This document shows positions 54,587 through 64,000 of a DNA stretch of 64,000 bases, in pieces. This DNA comes from Bradyrhizobium mercantei (lineage in GTDB: Bacteria; Pseudomonadota; Alphaproteobacteria; Rhizobiales; Xanthobacteraceae). The first letter of the stretch is position 1. The number at the start of each line of letters is the position of its first letter. The stretch spans positions 124,001-188,000 of the forward strand of contig NZ_MKFI01000005.1 in assembly GCF_001982635.1 (NCBI RefSeq), written 5' to 3'. Both the position numbers and the translations under genes were made by a program. The notes beneath the pieces were generated by a model. The model made no database searches and had not been told where the DNA came from. It was given only the letters and a program-made list of their open reading frames with translations.

Positions 54587-55540
54587 ATGCGCGCAAAAGC
54601 CAGTTCCCTCCACCATTCGGATGCCACGACAGGCGCTGCGGCCAGAACCTTTTCGATCGGCGGCCAGCAGCTGGCCGCGCCCAGGGCTGCGCCCGGGCTC
54701 CATCTGGTCGCGACCCCGATCGGAAATCTCGCCGATATCACCCTGCGCGCGCTGGAGACGCTGGCCGGCGTCGACGTCATCGCCTGCGAGGACACCAGGA
54801 TTACGCGCCGGCTGACCGAGCGTTACGCGATCACCGCCGAGCTCGCGCTCTATCACGAGCACAACGCAGCCCAGGCCCGGCCCAAGATCCTCGAGCGGCT
54901 GGCGCAGGGCGCCGCGATCGCGCTGGTTTCCGACGCCGGCACGCCGCTGATCTCCGATCCCGGATTCAAGCTGGTGCGCGAGGTCTGCGCCGCCGGCCAT
55001 GCCGTCATCGCGGTACCGGGGCCGTCGTCGGTGCTATCAGCATTGTCGGTTGCGGCGCTGCCGACCGACCGGTTCTTCTTCGAGGGATTCTTGCCAGCGA
55101 AGGAGCACGCGCGCCGCGCCCGGCTCAACGAGCTCGCCCGGATCGATGCGACGCTGGTGATGTTCGAATCCGGCAATCGCGTGCAGGACACGCTGCGCGA
55201 CCTCGCCGCCACCATGACCGGACGCGATGCCGCGATCTGCCGCGAGCTGACCAAGCTGCATGAGGAGGTCAAGCGTGCGCCGATCGCCGAGCTAGCGGCG
55301 GGCGCGGACGCATTGGAAACCCGTGGCGAATTCGTGCTCGTGATCGGGCCGCCGGCCGACGATGCCGGGGTGATGGACGAGAATTCGCTCGACGACCTCC
55401 TGCGCGCGCAGCTTGCCCGCGGCAGCGTCAAGGATGCGGTCGCGCACGCCGTCGAATTGTCGGGCCGGCCGCGTCGCGAGGTCTACGCCCGCGCGCTTGA
55501 GCTCGCAAAAGCCATCGGGGACGGCGATGGCGAAGACTGA
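54587..55540 (+). CDS. rsmI: 16S rRNA (cytidine-1402-2'-O)-methyltransferase
   Basis: 317 residues. Tetrapyrrole-methylase fold: [22 protein letters not shown] near residue 38, the [10 protein letters not shown] segment, [20 protein letters not shown], and [27 protein letters not shown]. Uses SAM to methylate C1402 in the decoding centre. The N-terminal 35 residues are extra and low in conservation. It overlaps the yraN start by 14 bp, so the two are co-transcribed. Confidence 0.95.
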   Translation: MRAKASSLHHSDATTGAAARTFSIGGQQLAAPRAAPGLHLVATPIGNLADITLRALETLAGVDVIACEDTRITRRLTERYAITAELALYHEHNAAQARPKILERLAQGAAIALVSDAGTPLISDPGFKLVREVCAAGHAVIAVPGPSSVLSALSVAALPTDRFFFEGFLPAKEHARRARLNELARIDATLVMFESGNRVQDTLRDLAATMTGRDAAICRELTKLHEEVKRAPIAELAAGADALETRGEFVLVIGPPADDAGVMDENSLDDLLRAQLARGSVKDAVAHAVELSGRPRREVYARALELAKAIGDGDGED

Positions 55541-55913
55541 CAGCGCCTCGCCCGAGCGCGTCGCTGCGTTCCGCACCGGGATCTCGGCCGAAAGTCGTGC
55601 CGCGGCGCTGCTGATCGCCAAGGGCTATCGCATCCTCGCAAGGCGCTTCCGCACCCCCTATGGCGAGATCGACCTGGTGGCGCGGCGACGCAACCTCGTC
55701 GCCTTCGTCGAGGTCAAGGCCCGTGCCAGCCTCGACGACGCCGCCTATGCGGTGACGCCGCGCCAGCAGCAGCGCATCGTCAACGCCGCCCAGGCCTGGC
55801 TGATGGCGCATCCCGAACATGCCGAATTTGATCTCAGATTCGACGCCGTGCTGATTGCGCCGAGGAGCCTGCCGCGCCATCTGTTAGCAGCATTCGACGC
55901 CAACCCCAATTAA
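55527..55913 (+). CDS. yraN: UPF0102 / YraN family nuclease-like protein
   Basis: 128 residues. The restriction-endonuclease-like fold shows [31 protein letters not shown], which contains the Asp and Glu-Val-Lys (EVK) metal-binding set of this family. Function unknown. The ATG at 55527 lies within the end of rsmI; the longer frame is rejected. It is followed by gshB after 25 bp, the typical rhizobial order rsmI-yraN-gshB. Confidence 0.92.
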   Translation: MAKTDSASPERVAAFRTGISAESRAAALLIAKGYRILARRFRTPYGEIDLVARRRNLVAFVEVKARASLDDAAYAVTPRQQQRIVNAAQAWLMAHPEHAEFDLRFDAVLIAPRSLPRHLLAAFDANPN

Positions 55914-55938
55914 CCTCAAGACCTCGCGGGACACGCCT

Positions 55939-56886
55939 ATGAAATTGAAGATCGCCGTCCAGATGGATCCCATCGCGCGCATCAACATCCGCGGCGATTC
56001 GACCTTTGCGCTGCTGCTCGAGGCGCAGAAGCGCGGCCACGGCATTTCCTACTACACGCCCGACAAGCTGTCGCTGCGCGGCGAGGAGCTGGTGGCGCCG
56101 CTGCAGCTTCTCACCGTGCGCGACGAGGTCGGCGATCACTTCACGCTCGGCGAGCCGAAGCGCGAGGCGCTCAACGGCTTCGACGTCGTGCTGCTGCGGC
56201 AGGATCCGCCGTTCGACCTCGCCTACATCACCTCGACCCATTTGCTCGAGCGCATCCATCCGAAGACCCTTGTCGTCAACGACCCGGCCAGCGTGCGCAA
56301 CGCGCCGGAAAAGCTGTTCGTGATGAATTTCCCGCAGCTGATGCCGCCGACCCTGATCTCGCGCGACCTCGACGAGATCAACGCGTTCCGCGACCAGCAC
56401 GGCGCCGTCGTCATGAAACCGTTGCACGGCCATGGCGGCGCCGCGGTGTTCCGCGTGATGCCGCAGGACATGAATTTCGGATCGCTGTTCGACATGTTCT
56501 CGGTCACCTTCAAGGAGCCCTGGGTGATCCAGCGCTTCCTCCCCGAGGTGAAGCATGGCGACAAGCGCATCATCCTGGTCGACGGTGAATTCGCCGGCGC
56601 CGTCAACCGCGTGCCGGCGGCGGACGACCTGCGCTCCAACATGGTGCGCGGCGGCGCGGCCAAGGCGACCGAGCTGTCGGATCGCGAGCGCGAAATCTGC
56701 GCCACCGTCGGGCCCGCGCTGCGCGAGCGCGGCCTGCTGTTCGTCGGCCTTGATGTGATCGACGGCAACCTGACCGAGATCAACGTCACATCGCCGACCG
56801 GCATCCGCGCCATTGCGCGGCTCAACGGCCCCGACGTCGCGGCGATGATCTGGGATACCATCGAGAAGAAGCGCGCCGCCAAATAG
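55939..56886 (+). CDS. gshB: Glutathione synthetase
   Basis: 315-residue ATP-grasp ligase that joins glycine to gamma-glutamylcysteine. Seen: [22 protein letters not shown] at the start, [30 protein letters not shown] near residue 157 (ATP-binding loop), [16 protein letters not shown] and the C-terminal [17 protein letters not shown] at 55939. Last gene of the rsmI-yraN-gshB unit. Confidence 0.97.
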   Translation: MKLKIAVQMDPIARINIRGDSTFALLLEAQKRGHGISYYTPDKLSLRGEELVAPLQLLTVRDEVGDHFTLGEPKREALNGFDVVLLRQDPPFDLAYITSTHLLERIHPKTLVVNDPASVRNAPEKLFVMNFPQLMPPTLISRDLDEINAFRDQHGAVVMKPLHGHGGAAVFRVMPQDMNFGSLFDMFSVTFKEPWVIQRFLPEVKHGDKRIILVDGEFAGAVNRVPAADDLRSNMVRGGAAKATELSDREREICATVGPALRERGLLFVGLDVIDGNLTEINVTSPTGIRAIARLNGPDVAAMIWDTIEKKRAAK

Positions 56887-57074
56887 CCCTCCCTTGTGCG
56901 TCGCACATCCAGGTTGAACTCGCGCCAGAGTTCGACCGCGCACGCGTTCTCCTTATTCTACTTGCCAGCTTGCGCGGGCGAAGGCAGCATCCTGTTGCCT
57001 GCGTCAGGTCAAGCGGCGGGTCAACGCGCGGGCAACAACGCGACAATCTCATAAAAAATGTGGAGGAAGACGTT

Positions 57075-58046
57075 ATGACGCTCAATGTCTCACGACGATC
57101 CTTGCTCGCGCTTGGTGCCGGTCTCGGCGCCAGCACACTGCTCGGTAGCACCGCGCAGGCGCGCGCGCCGAAACTCGGCACACAGACTCCCTATTGGCAC
57201 CGCTTCGAACTCGGCGATGCCGAAGTGACCGTCGTCTCCGACGGCCCGCTTCCGCTCGGCGATCCCTCCGGCACCTTCACCGGCGTGCCGAAGGAAGAGG
57301 TGAAGAAGATGCTCTCCGACAACTTCCTCTCGCCGGACAATGTCGTGCTCGAGCAGAACTCGCCGATCGTCAACATGGGCGACAGGCTGATCCTGTTCGA
57401 TACCGGCATGGGCACGTCGCAACTGTTCGGCAAGACCACCGGCCGGCAGCAGAAGAGCATGCAGGAAGCCGGCATCAAGCCGGAGGATATCGACGCCGTC
57501 GTGCTGTCGCACGCCCACATCGATCATATCGGCGGCATTGTCGGCGCCGACGGCAAGCCGCTGTTCCCGAACGCACAGTACTACATCGCGCAGAGCGATC
57601 TCGAGTTCTGGACTGACGAAGGCAAGATGGGCAGCGGGCTGAAGGATTTCATCGTGCATGCCCGCAAGAACCTGCTGCCGGTGCGCGACCGCATCGTGTT
57701 CTTCAAGGATGGCCAGGAATTCCTGCCCGGCGTGACGGCGATCGCGGCTCCCGGCCACACCGTGGGCCACAGCATCTTCATGGTGAGCTCGGGCGGCAAA
57801 TCCTTCGCCTTCCTCGGCGACCTCTCGCATCACGCGGTGCTGCTGCTGGAACGGCCGCGGATGGAGTTCTCCTACGACACCGATCCGAAGCAGGCCGCGG
57901 CGTCGCGGGTCAAGCTGCTGGAGATGCTGGCGGCGAACAAGACGGCGGTGATGTCCTATCACTTCGCCTGGCCGGGCTACGGCCACGTCGCCAAGGCCGG
58001 CGAGGGCTTCCACTACTATCCGGAGCCGATGCAGATGACGCTGTGA
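57075..58046 (+). CDS. Exported metallo-beta-lactamase-fold hydrolase
   Basis: About 323 residues. The N-terminus has a Tat-like leader (SRRSLLALGAGLGASTLLG, cut near AQA). The zinc motif HAHIDHIGG lies near residue 145, with GHTVGHS and GDLSHHA supplying later ligands. The general layout resembles quorum-quenching lactonase / MBL hydrolase proteins, but the substrate is unknown. The ATG at 57075 is preceded by GGAGGAAG, a strong ribosome-binding site. Confidence 0.9.
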   Translation: MTLNVSRRSLLALGAGLGASTLLGSTAQARAPKLGTQTPYWHRFELGDAEVTVVSDGPLPLGDPSGTFTGVPKEEVKKMLSDNFLSPDNVVLEQNSPIVNMGDRLILFDTGMGTSQLFGKTTGRQQKSMQEAGIKPEDIDAVVLSHAHIDHIGGIVGADGKPLFPNAQYYIAQSDLEFWTDEGKMGSGLKDFIVHARKNLLPVRDRIVFFKDGQEFLPGVTAIAAPGHTVGHSIFMVSSGGKSFAFLGDLSHHAVLLLERPRMEFSYDTDPKQAAASRVKLLEMLAANKTAVMSYHFAWPGYGHVAKAGEGFHYYPEPMQMTL

Positions 58047-58152
58047 CGGCTGACCATCCGGGGACGGCGCACGTCGCCCCCGGATGTTCTCTTAATGTTC
58101 TTGCGCTGGACGGTCCGTTCCGCTACCTTCGATTGCGGAAGACAGGGGCAGC

Positions 58153-59691
58153 ATGGTCCAGCGGGTTTCTACCGTCGCATTCGAGGGCATCGAGGCCCGC
58201 GCGGTCGACGTGCAGGTGCAGGTCGCGCCGGGACTGCCGGCGTTCGCGATCGTCGGCCTGCCCGACAAGGCGGTGTCGGAGGCGCGGGAGCGGGTGCGCT
58301 CGGCGCTGATCGCCTCGGGCCTCGCGCTGCCCGCTCGCCGCATCACCGTCAACCTTGCGCCCGCCGACCTGCCCAAGGAGGGCAGCCATTACGACCTGCC
58401 GATTGCGCTCGGCCTGATGGCCGCCATCGGGGCGATCCCGCCGGATGCGCTCAGCGGCTTCACGGTGCTCGGCGAGCTCGGGCTCGACGGCTCGATCGCA
58501 GCCGTTGCCGGCGTGCTGCCGGCCGCGATCGGCGCCAATTCGCGCGACGAGGGGTTGATCTGTCCGGCCGCCTGCGGCTCGGAGGCCGCCTGGGCCAGCC
58601 CGGACATCCAGATCATCGCGGCGCACTCGCTGATCCAGATCGCCAATCACTTCAAGGGCACGCAGCTGCTGTCGCGGCCGCAGCCGAAGGTGCATGAGCG
58701 CGAGGAGGCGCTGCTCGACCTGCGCGACATCAAGGGCCAGGAAAGCGCCAAACGCGCGCTGGAGATCGCCGCCGCCGGCGGACATCATCTTTTAATGATC
58801 GGCTCGCCCGGCGCCGGCAAGTCGATGCTGGCGGCGCGGCTGCCCTCGATCCTGCCGCCGCTGTCGCCATCGGAGCTGCTCGAAGTCTCGATGATCGCCT
58901 CCGTCGCCGGCGAGATCCGCGACGGCGCCCTGACCGCGCGGCGTCCGTTCCGCAGCCCGCATCATTCCGCCAGCATGGCCGCGCTGACCGGCGGCGGCAT
59001 GCGCGCCAAGCCCGGCGAGATCTCGCTCGCGCATCAGGGCGTGCTGTTCCTCGACGAACTGCCGGAATTCGATCCGCGCGTGCTGGATTCGCTGCGCCAG
59101 CCGCTCGAGAACGGCGAAGTCTCGGTGAGCCGGGCCAACCATCGCGTCACCTATCCGGCGCGCTTCATGCTGGTCGCGGCCATGAACCCGTGCCGCTGCG
59201 GCCACGCCTATGAGCCCGGCTATTCCTGCAAGCGCGGCCGGCTCGACCGCTGCACCGCCGATTACCAGATGCGGATCTCCGGTCCGCTGATGGATCGCAT
59301 CGATTTGCGCATCGAGGTGCCCGCCGTGACCGCGGCGGACCTGATCCTGCCGCCGCCGGCGGAGGGCTCGGCCGAGGTCGCCGCGCGCGTCGCGGCGGCG
59401 CGCGACATCCAGCTGGCGCGCTATGCCGCAGCCGGCATGCCGCATGTCCGCACCAATGCGGAGGCGCCGAGCTCGCTGCTCGAGACCATCGCGCAGCCTG
59501 ATGCGCATGGCCAGAAGCTGCTCCGCGAGGCGGCCGACAACATGCACCTCACGGCGCGCGGCTATCACCGCGTGCTGCGGGTGGCGCGCACGCTCGCCGA
59601 TCTCGACGGCGCCGCTACGATCGGCCGGCTGCACCTCGCCGAAGCGCTGTCCTATCGTGCATTGGCCGACGATCTGCGTCGCGCGGCCTGA
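58153..59691 (+). CDS. YifB/ComM-family AAA+ ATPase
   Basis: 512 residues. An N-terminal Lon-protease-like S5 fold (AVDVQVQVAPGLPAFAIVGLPDKAVSEARERV) is followed by an Mg-chelatase-like AAA+ module with Walker A GSPGAGKSML near residue 216 and Walker B VLFLDELPEF near 296. MNPCRCGHAYEPGYSCKRGRLDRCTADYQMRI carries the conserved cysteines and histidine. ComM relatives act as a branch-migration helicase in natural transformation; its role in rhizobia is unproven. Confidence 0.93.
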   Translation: MVQRVSTVAFEGIEARAVDVQVQVAPGLPAFAIVGLPDKAVSEARERVRSALIASGLALPARRITVNLAPADLPKEGSHYDLPIALGLMAAIGAIPPDALSGFTVLGELGLDGSIAAVAGVLPAAIGANSRDEGLICPAACGSEAAWASPDIQIIAAHSLIQIANHFKGTQLLSRPQPKVHEREEALLDLRDIKGQESAKRALEIAAAGGHHLLMIGSPGAGKSMLAARLPSILPPLSPSELLEVSMIASVAGEIRDGALTARRPFRSPHHSASMAALTGGGMRAKPGEISLAHQGVLFLDELPEFDPRVLDSLRQPLENGEVSVSRANHRVTYPARFMLVAAMNPCRCGHAYEPGYSCKRGRLDRCTADYQMRISGPLMDRIDLRIEVPAVTAADLILPPPAEGSAEVAARVAAARDIQLARYAAAGMPHVRTNAEAPSSLLETIAQPDAHGQKLLREAADNMHLTARGYHRVLRVARTLADLDGAATIGRLHLAEALSYRALADDLRRAA

Positions 59692-59821
59692 CGAGAACCC
59701 AAGCCTGCTTCAACTCGCGGCTGAGTAGCGCGCGTCAACGTGACGGTAACCACTCTCATTTACGCTCCGCAAACCATAAGCACCGCGATCCGCGGCAAGC
59801 TTGGGTCGAGCGAGTTGTGTC

Positions 59822-60340
59822 ATGTTGCGTTTGAAAGTTTTGGCCTCGGTGGTCCCGCTTGCCGTGGCCGCGGTATTTGCCCGCGCTGAATTCCTGCCGG
59901 GTCCCCGCCCCTGCATCGAGGTGGGCGGGACCACGATGCAGATCGCATCGGTGCCCTGGCTGGCCCAGCTTCACGTCAGCTTCACCGACGACCCCAGCCT
60001 TGCGACCGTCCGGGTCCAGATCGCCGAGAACGCCGACGCCGCCGACTTCACCGTGATCGACGACATCGACGACGCCGAGGCCGGCGCGTGCGAGAGCAGC
60101 GCGGTGCCGCAGCTGATCGGGATTTCCAGCGAACCGGCCGCAACCGGCCCCGTGATCTATCTTTCGCATGACGGTCCGTTCGACTACCGCGTCTACGTGC
60201 AGTCGAAGACGTTCTCGGTGCGCGATGCCGCGGCCCTGATCGTCAGCGCCCGCGGCGGACATCGCGGCCTCGAGGCAGCCTTGCACGAGCCTCGCGCGCG
60301 CGTCCGCGGCCAGACGCTGGCGGAGTTAACCTCGCGCTAA
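59822..60340 (+). CDS. Exported hypothetical protein, 172 aa
   Basis: An uncleaved or cleaved signal (LKVLASVVPLAVAAVFARAEF) leads to a small mature domain rich in Asp/Ala and ending in a basic tail. I do not recognise the family. Two cysteines (in PRPCIEVGG and GACESS) may form a disulfide. The ATG at 59822 is used; a longer frame starts at a TTG. It lies between yifB and a hybrid kinase on the same strand. Confidence 0.75.
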   Translation: MLRLKVLASVVPLAVAAVFARAEFLPGPRPCIEVGGTTMQIASVPWLAQLHVSFTDDPSLATVRVQIAENADAADFTVIDDIDDAEAGACESSAVPQLIGISSEPAATGPVIYLSHDGPFDYRVYVQSKTFSVRDAAALIVSARGGHRGLEAALHEPRARVRGQTLAELTSR

Positions 60341-60392
60341 CCCTGTTCCGAGGGCAGCGCGAAACGGCCATCAACTTCAAGCACTTTGCAAG

Positions 60393-62732
60393 GTGGCCGA
60401 CGCATCGTCGTTGCCAGACCAAGCTATCTCAGGGCCACCATTGATGGGGCGTTTCTTCCGGATCAAGTTACGCCTTCGCCGCTTCCTGCGGCGCCATTCC
60501 TGGCTCGCGACGATCGTCCGTTCCTTCACGATCTTCTCGGTCGCATTCGGCGGCGCCTTCGGGTTCATTTCGGGCGCGCTCTCGCAGCACAGCGGCTACG
60601 ACCCCAATACATTCGCGATCGGGGTCAGCTTCCTGTTCGCGCTCGCCTGCCTCTGGATCGTGACGCTCGGCATCCGCCTGCGGCTGATGCGCAGGAGGCT
60701 GCGCACCATCGCCACGCACAATGAGGCAATGGCCGACCGCAACTGGGAACTCCAGGAGGCCGAGCAGCGCGCCGGCAAGCTGTTCGAGGCGCAGGGCGAT
60801 TTGATCGTGCTGCGCGACCTCGAGGGACGCATCACCTATGCCAACGACGCCTATTGCGAGCTCGCCCAGGTCTCGCGCGACAATTTGATCGACAGCACCG
60901 CCACGCTGACCGTGCTGGAGCAGGGCGACACCGCGCTCGAGCCCAGCGGGACCCGCGTCTACGACCAGAAGGTCGAGGGACCGCTCGGGCCGCGCTGGAT
61001 CGCCTGGCGCGAAGGTCTCGTGCGCAACGACGCCGGCGCGCCCGCCGAGATGCAGAGCGTCGGCCGCGACGTCACCGACCGCACCGAGAGCGAGCGCGCG
61101 CTGGCCGAAGCGCGCGATCAGGCCGATGCGGCCAACCGCGCCAAATCGCGCTTCCTTGCAATGGCGAGCCACGAGATCCGCACGCCGCTGAACGGCATCA
61201 TCGGCATGAGCGGACTGCTGATGGATACCCAGCTGACACCGGAGCAGACGACCTACGCCAAGGCGGTCAAGACATCCGGCGACGCGCTGCTCGCGCTGAT
61301 CGAGGAGCTGCTCGACTATTCCAAGATCGAAGCCGGCAAGATCGACCTCGAGCACCGCGCCTTTGCGCTGTCCGGCCTGATCGAGGACATCACCGAGCTG
61401 CTGGCGCCGCGCGCGCAAACCAAAGGCATCGAGATCGCCGCCTATGTCGACGAGCGGCTGCCGATCCAGGTGACGGGCGACGCCGCGCGGCTGCGTCAGG
61501 TGCTGCTCAACCTCGCCGGCAATGCCATCAAGTTCACGGCGAGCGGCGGCGTGGCGCTGATCGTCGAGCCCGGGATCTGGCCGAACGAGATCAGCTTCCT
61601 GGTTCGCGACACCGGCATCGGCATCGCACCGGAGGCGCAGCAGCGCATCTTCCGGGAATTCGAGCAGGCCGACGACCGCATCGCGCGCAGCTATGGCGGC
61701 ACCGGTCTCGGCCTGTCGATCAGCGACCGCATCGTCAAGCGCATGGGCGGCCGCATCACGCTCGCCAGCACGCCGGGTGCGGGCTCAACCTTCGAGGTCT
61801 CTATCCCGCTGGCCGCCGCCGACACCGGCGAGGCCAACGGCTTCACCGCGCCCGACCTCACCAATCAGTCGATCATGCTGGTTGCGCCGCACAGCATCGA
61901 GGTTTCGCTGATCTCGCGACGGTTGCAGCGCTGGGGCGCGCAGACCTGCATCGTGTCGGATGCCAATGTCGCCGAGGCGCTACTGCCGGAGCGGAGCTGG
62001 CACGCGGTGCTGATCGACCACACGCTCGGCACGCCCGCCATGGAAGCGTTCGCCAGCGCCGCCCGCATCCATGCAATCCATCGCATCGTGATGGTCACGC
62101 CGGCAACGCGGCAGGATCTTGCGGCCGCCGAGACGGCTATGCTCACCGGCTATCTGGTCAAGCCGTTGCGCGCCTCGTCACTCGCCGCACGCCTGACCGC
62201 ATCGCCCGAAATCGCCGCGCCAAGCCTTGTGATGCCAAGCCCGGGGGTGCCAGGCATTGCGATCGAGACTGCCACCGAGTCCGCGCCCACTGCGCCGGCG
62301 GCACCGCCGGACAAGGGGCTCTCGATCCTGGTCGCCGAAGACAATGAGATCAACGCGCTCCTGATGCGTTCGCTGCTCACCCGGCTCGGCCACAGCGTGG
62401 TCATCACGACCAATGGCGAGCAGGCGATGGAATCCTGGCTGTCGGCGACGTCAGCCGGCACGCCCTACGACATCGTGCTGATGGATATCCAGATGCCGCG
62501 CCTCAACGGCATCGAGACCACCAAGCAGATCCGCGCCCAAGAATCCGGCGGGCTGGCCGGCCAGTCCATCCGCCGGACCCCGATCCTGGCGCTAACGGCC
62601 AACACGCTGGTGGAAGACCGCTATGCCTGCTTCGAAGCCGGCATGGACGGCTTCCTGATCAAGCCGCTCGACCGCGAGAAGCTGGAAGAAGCGCTGGCCG
62701 GCCTCGCCGCTGCGCGACATATCGCGGCGTAA
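60393..62732 (+). CDS. Hybrid sensor histidine kinase with two receiver-like domains
   Basis: About 779 residues. Two membrane helices (about 39-61 and 74-97), a PAS domain (about 125-240), HisKA with phospho-acceptor His 256 in [15 protein letters not shown], and HATPase with [18 protein letters not shown] and [13 protein letters not shown]. The first receiver-like segment (about 495-610) lacks the N-terminal acidic pair (MLVAPHS). The second (about 637-760) is intact, with [12 protein letters not shown] and acceptor Asp in [13 protein letters not shown] near 696. The start is a GTG at 60393; an ATG at 60444 is possible. Confidence 0.92.
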   Translation: MADASSLPDQAISGPPLMGRFFRIKLRLRRFLRRHSWLATIVRSFTIFSVAFGGAFGFISGALSQHSGYDPNTFAIGVSFLFALACLWIVTLGIRLRLMRRRLRTIATHNEAMADRNWELQEAEQRAGKLFEAQGDLIVLRDLEGRITYANDAYCELAQVSRDNLIDSTATLTVLEQGDTALEPSGTRVYDQKVEGPLGPRWIAWREGLVRNDAGAPAEMQSVGRDVTDRTESERALAEARDQADAANRAKSRFLAMASHEIRTPLNGIIGMSGLLMDTQLTPEQTTYAKAVKTSGDALLALIEELLDYSKIEAGKIDLEHRAFALSGLIEDITELLAPRAQTKGIEIAAYVDERLPIQVTGDAARLRQVLLNLAGNAIKFTASGGVALIVEPGIWPNEISFLVRDTGIGIAPEAQQRIFREFEQADDRIARSYGGTGLGLSISDRIVKRMGGRITLASTPGAGSTFEVSIPLAAADTGEANGFTAPDLTNQSIMLVAPHSIEVSLISRRLQRWGAQTCIVSDANVAEALLPERSWHAVLIDHTLGTPAMEAFASAARIHAIHRIVMVTPATRQDLAAAETAMLTGYLVKPLRASSLAARLTASPEIAAPSLVMPSPGVPGIAIETATESAPTAPAAPPDKGLSILVAEDNEINALLMRSLLTRLGHSVVITTNGEQAMESWLSATSAGTPYDIVLMDIQMPRLNGIETTKQIRAQESGGLAGQSIRRTPILALTANTLVEDRYACFEAGMDGFLIKPLDREKLEEALAGLAAARHIAA

Positions 62733-62749
62733 CCAGCCAAAAACTCGAT

Positions 62750-62868
62750 GTCGTCCCTGCGAAAGCAGGGACCTATAGCCACCGAATTTGGTTTTGCGAC
62801 GCGCTGTGGCCACAGCCTGCGAATCGCAAACGGCTGTGGTGATGGGTCCCCGCGTTCGCGGGGACGAC
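62750..62868. repeat. Palindromic repeat family B, copy 3
   Basis: Starts GTCGTCCCTGCGAAAGCAGGG and ends CCCCGCGTTCGCGGGGACGAC, with the centre holding a TGTGGCCACA palindrome and GCTGTGG / CCACAGC arms. It fills the gap between the convergent hybrid kinase and coaA genes. Confidence 0.88.
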
Positions 62869-62901
62869 AGCTGTGATGTGGCAAGCTTGAGTGGCTAAGA
62901 A

Positions 62902-63858
62902 TTACAGCCGGCGCAGCGCGACCGACTGCACCACGTGGTCGGCGCCCTTCTTCAGGATCAGCGTCGCGCGCGGACGGGTCGGCAGGATGTTGTCCTCGAG
63001 ATTGGCGAGGTTGGTGCGCTCCCAGATCGCGATCGCGGTCGCGGTCGCTTCCTCGTCCGACAGCGGCGCGTAGCGGTGGAAGTAGGACCTCGGATCGGTG
63101 AACGCGGTGTCGCGCAGCGCCAGGAAGCGCTTGATGTACCACTCCCGCAGCACGGCCTCGTCGGCGTCGATATAGACCGAGAAATCGAAGAAGTCGGAGA
63201 CGAACGGCACCGCCTTGCCGTCGCGCGGCAGCCGTCCGGTCTGCAGAACGTTGACGCCTTCGACGATCAGGATGTCGGGCTGGTCGATCTCGACCCATTT
63301 GTTCGGCACGATGTCGTAGGTCAGATGCGAATAGACCGGGGCGCGCACGCGGCGCCGTCCCGCCTTGATGTCGGAAAGGAACGACAGCAGCGTCGGCAGG
63401 TCGTAGCTCTCCGGAAAGCCCTTCTTCTGCATGATGCCCTGCCGCTCGAGCACGGCATTGGGAAACAGGAAACCGTCGGTCGTGATCAGGTCGACCTTCG
63501 GCCGCGGCGACCAGCGCGCCAATAGCGCCTGCAGCACGCGGGCGGTGGTCGACTTGCCGACCGCGACGGATCCGGCGACGCCGACGATGTAGGGCATCTT
63601 GCGATCGCGGATGTTGAGGAATTGGCGCTGCGAATAATACAGCCGCTGGGTCGCATCGACATAGGTCGAGAGCAGCCGCGACAGCGGCAGGTAGATGTCC
63701 TCGACCTCCTGCAAATCGAGGCGGTCGTGCATCGAACGCAGACGATCGAATTCGCCGGGCTCGAGCGTCATCGGCGTATCGTCGCGCAGATGCGACCATT
63801 GCTGGCGCGTGAAGATGCGGTAGGGGTTGTACTGCTGATCTGGTGCCCGGATGTCCAT
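62902..63858 (-). CDS. coaA: Type I pantothenate kinase
   Basis: First committed step of coenzyme A synthesis, 318 residues, the usual length. P-loop [17 protein letters not shown] near residue 94, TTDGFLFPN near residue 126, and the [14 protein letters not shown] and [10 protein letters not shown] segments match E. coli CoaA. ATG at 63858. It follows the hisE gene by 16 bp on the same strand, as is normal in rhizobia. Confidence 0.97.
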   Translation of the reverse strand: MDIRAPDQQYNPYRIFTRQQWSHLRDDTPMTLEPGEFDRLRSMHDRLDLQEVEDIYLPLSRLLSTYVDATQRLYYSQRQFLNIRDRKMPYIVGVAGSVAVGKSTTARVLQALLARWSPRPKVDLITTDGFLFPNAVLERQGIMQKKGFPESYDLPTLLSFLSDIKAGRRRVRAPVYSHLTYDIVPNKWVEIDQPDILIVEGVNVLQTGRLPRDGKAVPFVSDFFDFSVYIDADEAVLREWYIKRFLALRDTAFTDPRSYFHRYAPLSDEEATATAIAIWERTNLANLEDNILPTRPRATLILKKGADHVVQSVALRRL

Positions 63859-63874
63859 GAGGCCCTCCCCGTGA

Positions 63875-64000
63875 TCAATCGCGCTTGCGCGACGCCTTCT
63901 CTTCCAGCCCCGACATCGCGGTGCGCTTCTCCAGCGCCGCCTCGACGTCCTCCAGCTTCACGCCGCGTGATTTCAACAGAACCAGCAGGTGAAACACGAG
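63875..64000 (-). CDS. hisE: Phosphoribosyl-ATP pyrophosphohydrolase, 3' end only
   Basis: The last 41 residues of HisE are visible ([20 protein letters not shown], then [21 protein letters not shown] and TGA). The N-terminal part lies beyond the window edge. HisE carries out the second step of histidine synthesis. hisE before coaA is the standard alphaproteobacterial order. The short piece explains the modest confidence in the identity. Confidence 0.75.
   Translation of the reverse strand, partial: LVFHLLVLLKSRGVKLEDVEAALEKRTAMSGLEEKASRKRD

Overview
The window is a stretch of high-GC alphaproteobacterial chromosome, most probably from Bradyrhizobium or a close relative in the Nitrobacteraceae. 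I infer this from protein sequence character, from a CenR-like regulator paired with a cyclic-nucleotide-binding protein, from a PmtA-type phospholipid methyltransferase next to dnaKJ, and from several families of palindromic intergenic repeats that I recognise from that group. I could run no database search. Coding density is high. I see no rRNA, tRNA, CRISPR array, prophage or transposase.

Layout. 0-10 kb: the 3' part of an ammonium transporter with a strong terminator, a GFA-family protein, a small unknown gene between repeats, a NUDIX hydrolase, then aminotransferase - ftsK - lolA - xthA, and convergent to these the cenR-like response regulator with a cNMP-binding protein. 10-20 kb: an L,D-transpeptidase, a hydratase of the fumarylacetoacetase superfamily, YggS, a diguanylate cyclase, a large MASE1 hybrid histidine kinase, a Tat-exported amine oxidase and a YiiX-like peptidase. 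20-28 kb: a TonB-dependent receptor divergent from nikR with a textbook NikR operator between them, then an HMG-CoA lyase / CoA-transferase operon with a divergent LysR regulator, and an MFS transporter. 28-35 kb: an EI24-family membrane protein; a translationally coupled operon of type III polyketide synthase, isoprenylcysteine-methyltransferase-like protein and MFS exporter; and an EmrAB-like pump just upstream on the same strand. 35-41 kb: nth, a DUF2244 protein, an Ada-like methyltransferase, gpmA, dapB, a DUF1330 protein, pyrF, an FMN reductase and pmtA. 41-51 kb: the heat-shock group dnaJ-dnaK and, after five genes including a Tat-type nicotinamidase, grpE and hrcA. 51-64 kb: rph, rdgB, hemW, a PBP-activator lipoprotein, rsmI, yraN, gshB, an MBL hydrolase, a YifB/ComM ATPase, a small exported protein, a hybrid histidine kinase, coaA and the 3' end of hisE.

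Most of the window is housekeeping. The most distinctive parts are the NikR-operator-linked TonB receptor (a predicted nickel uptake receptor) and the polyketide synthase - methyltransferase - exporter operon (a predicted alkylpyrone/alkylresorcinol-type lipid, perhaps O-methylated). I also found possible sigma-32 promoters in front of dnaK and grpE with the same 14-nt spacing, a terminator-like hairpin between dnaK and dnaJ, a LexA-box match over the xthA start codon, and several clean inverted repeats in promoter regions. Repeat elements sit mainly between convergent genes. I found no convincing wholly new defence or mobile system.
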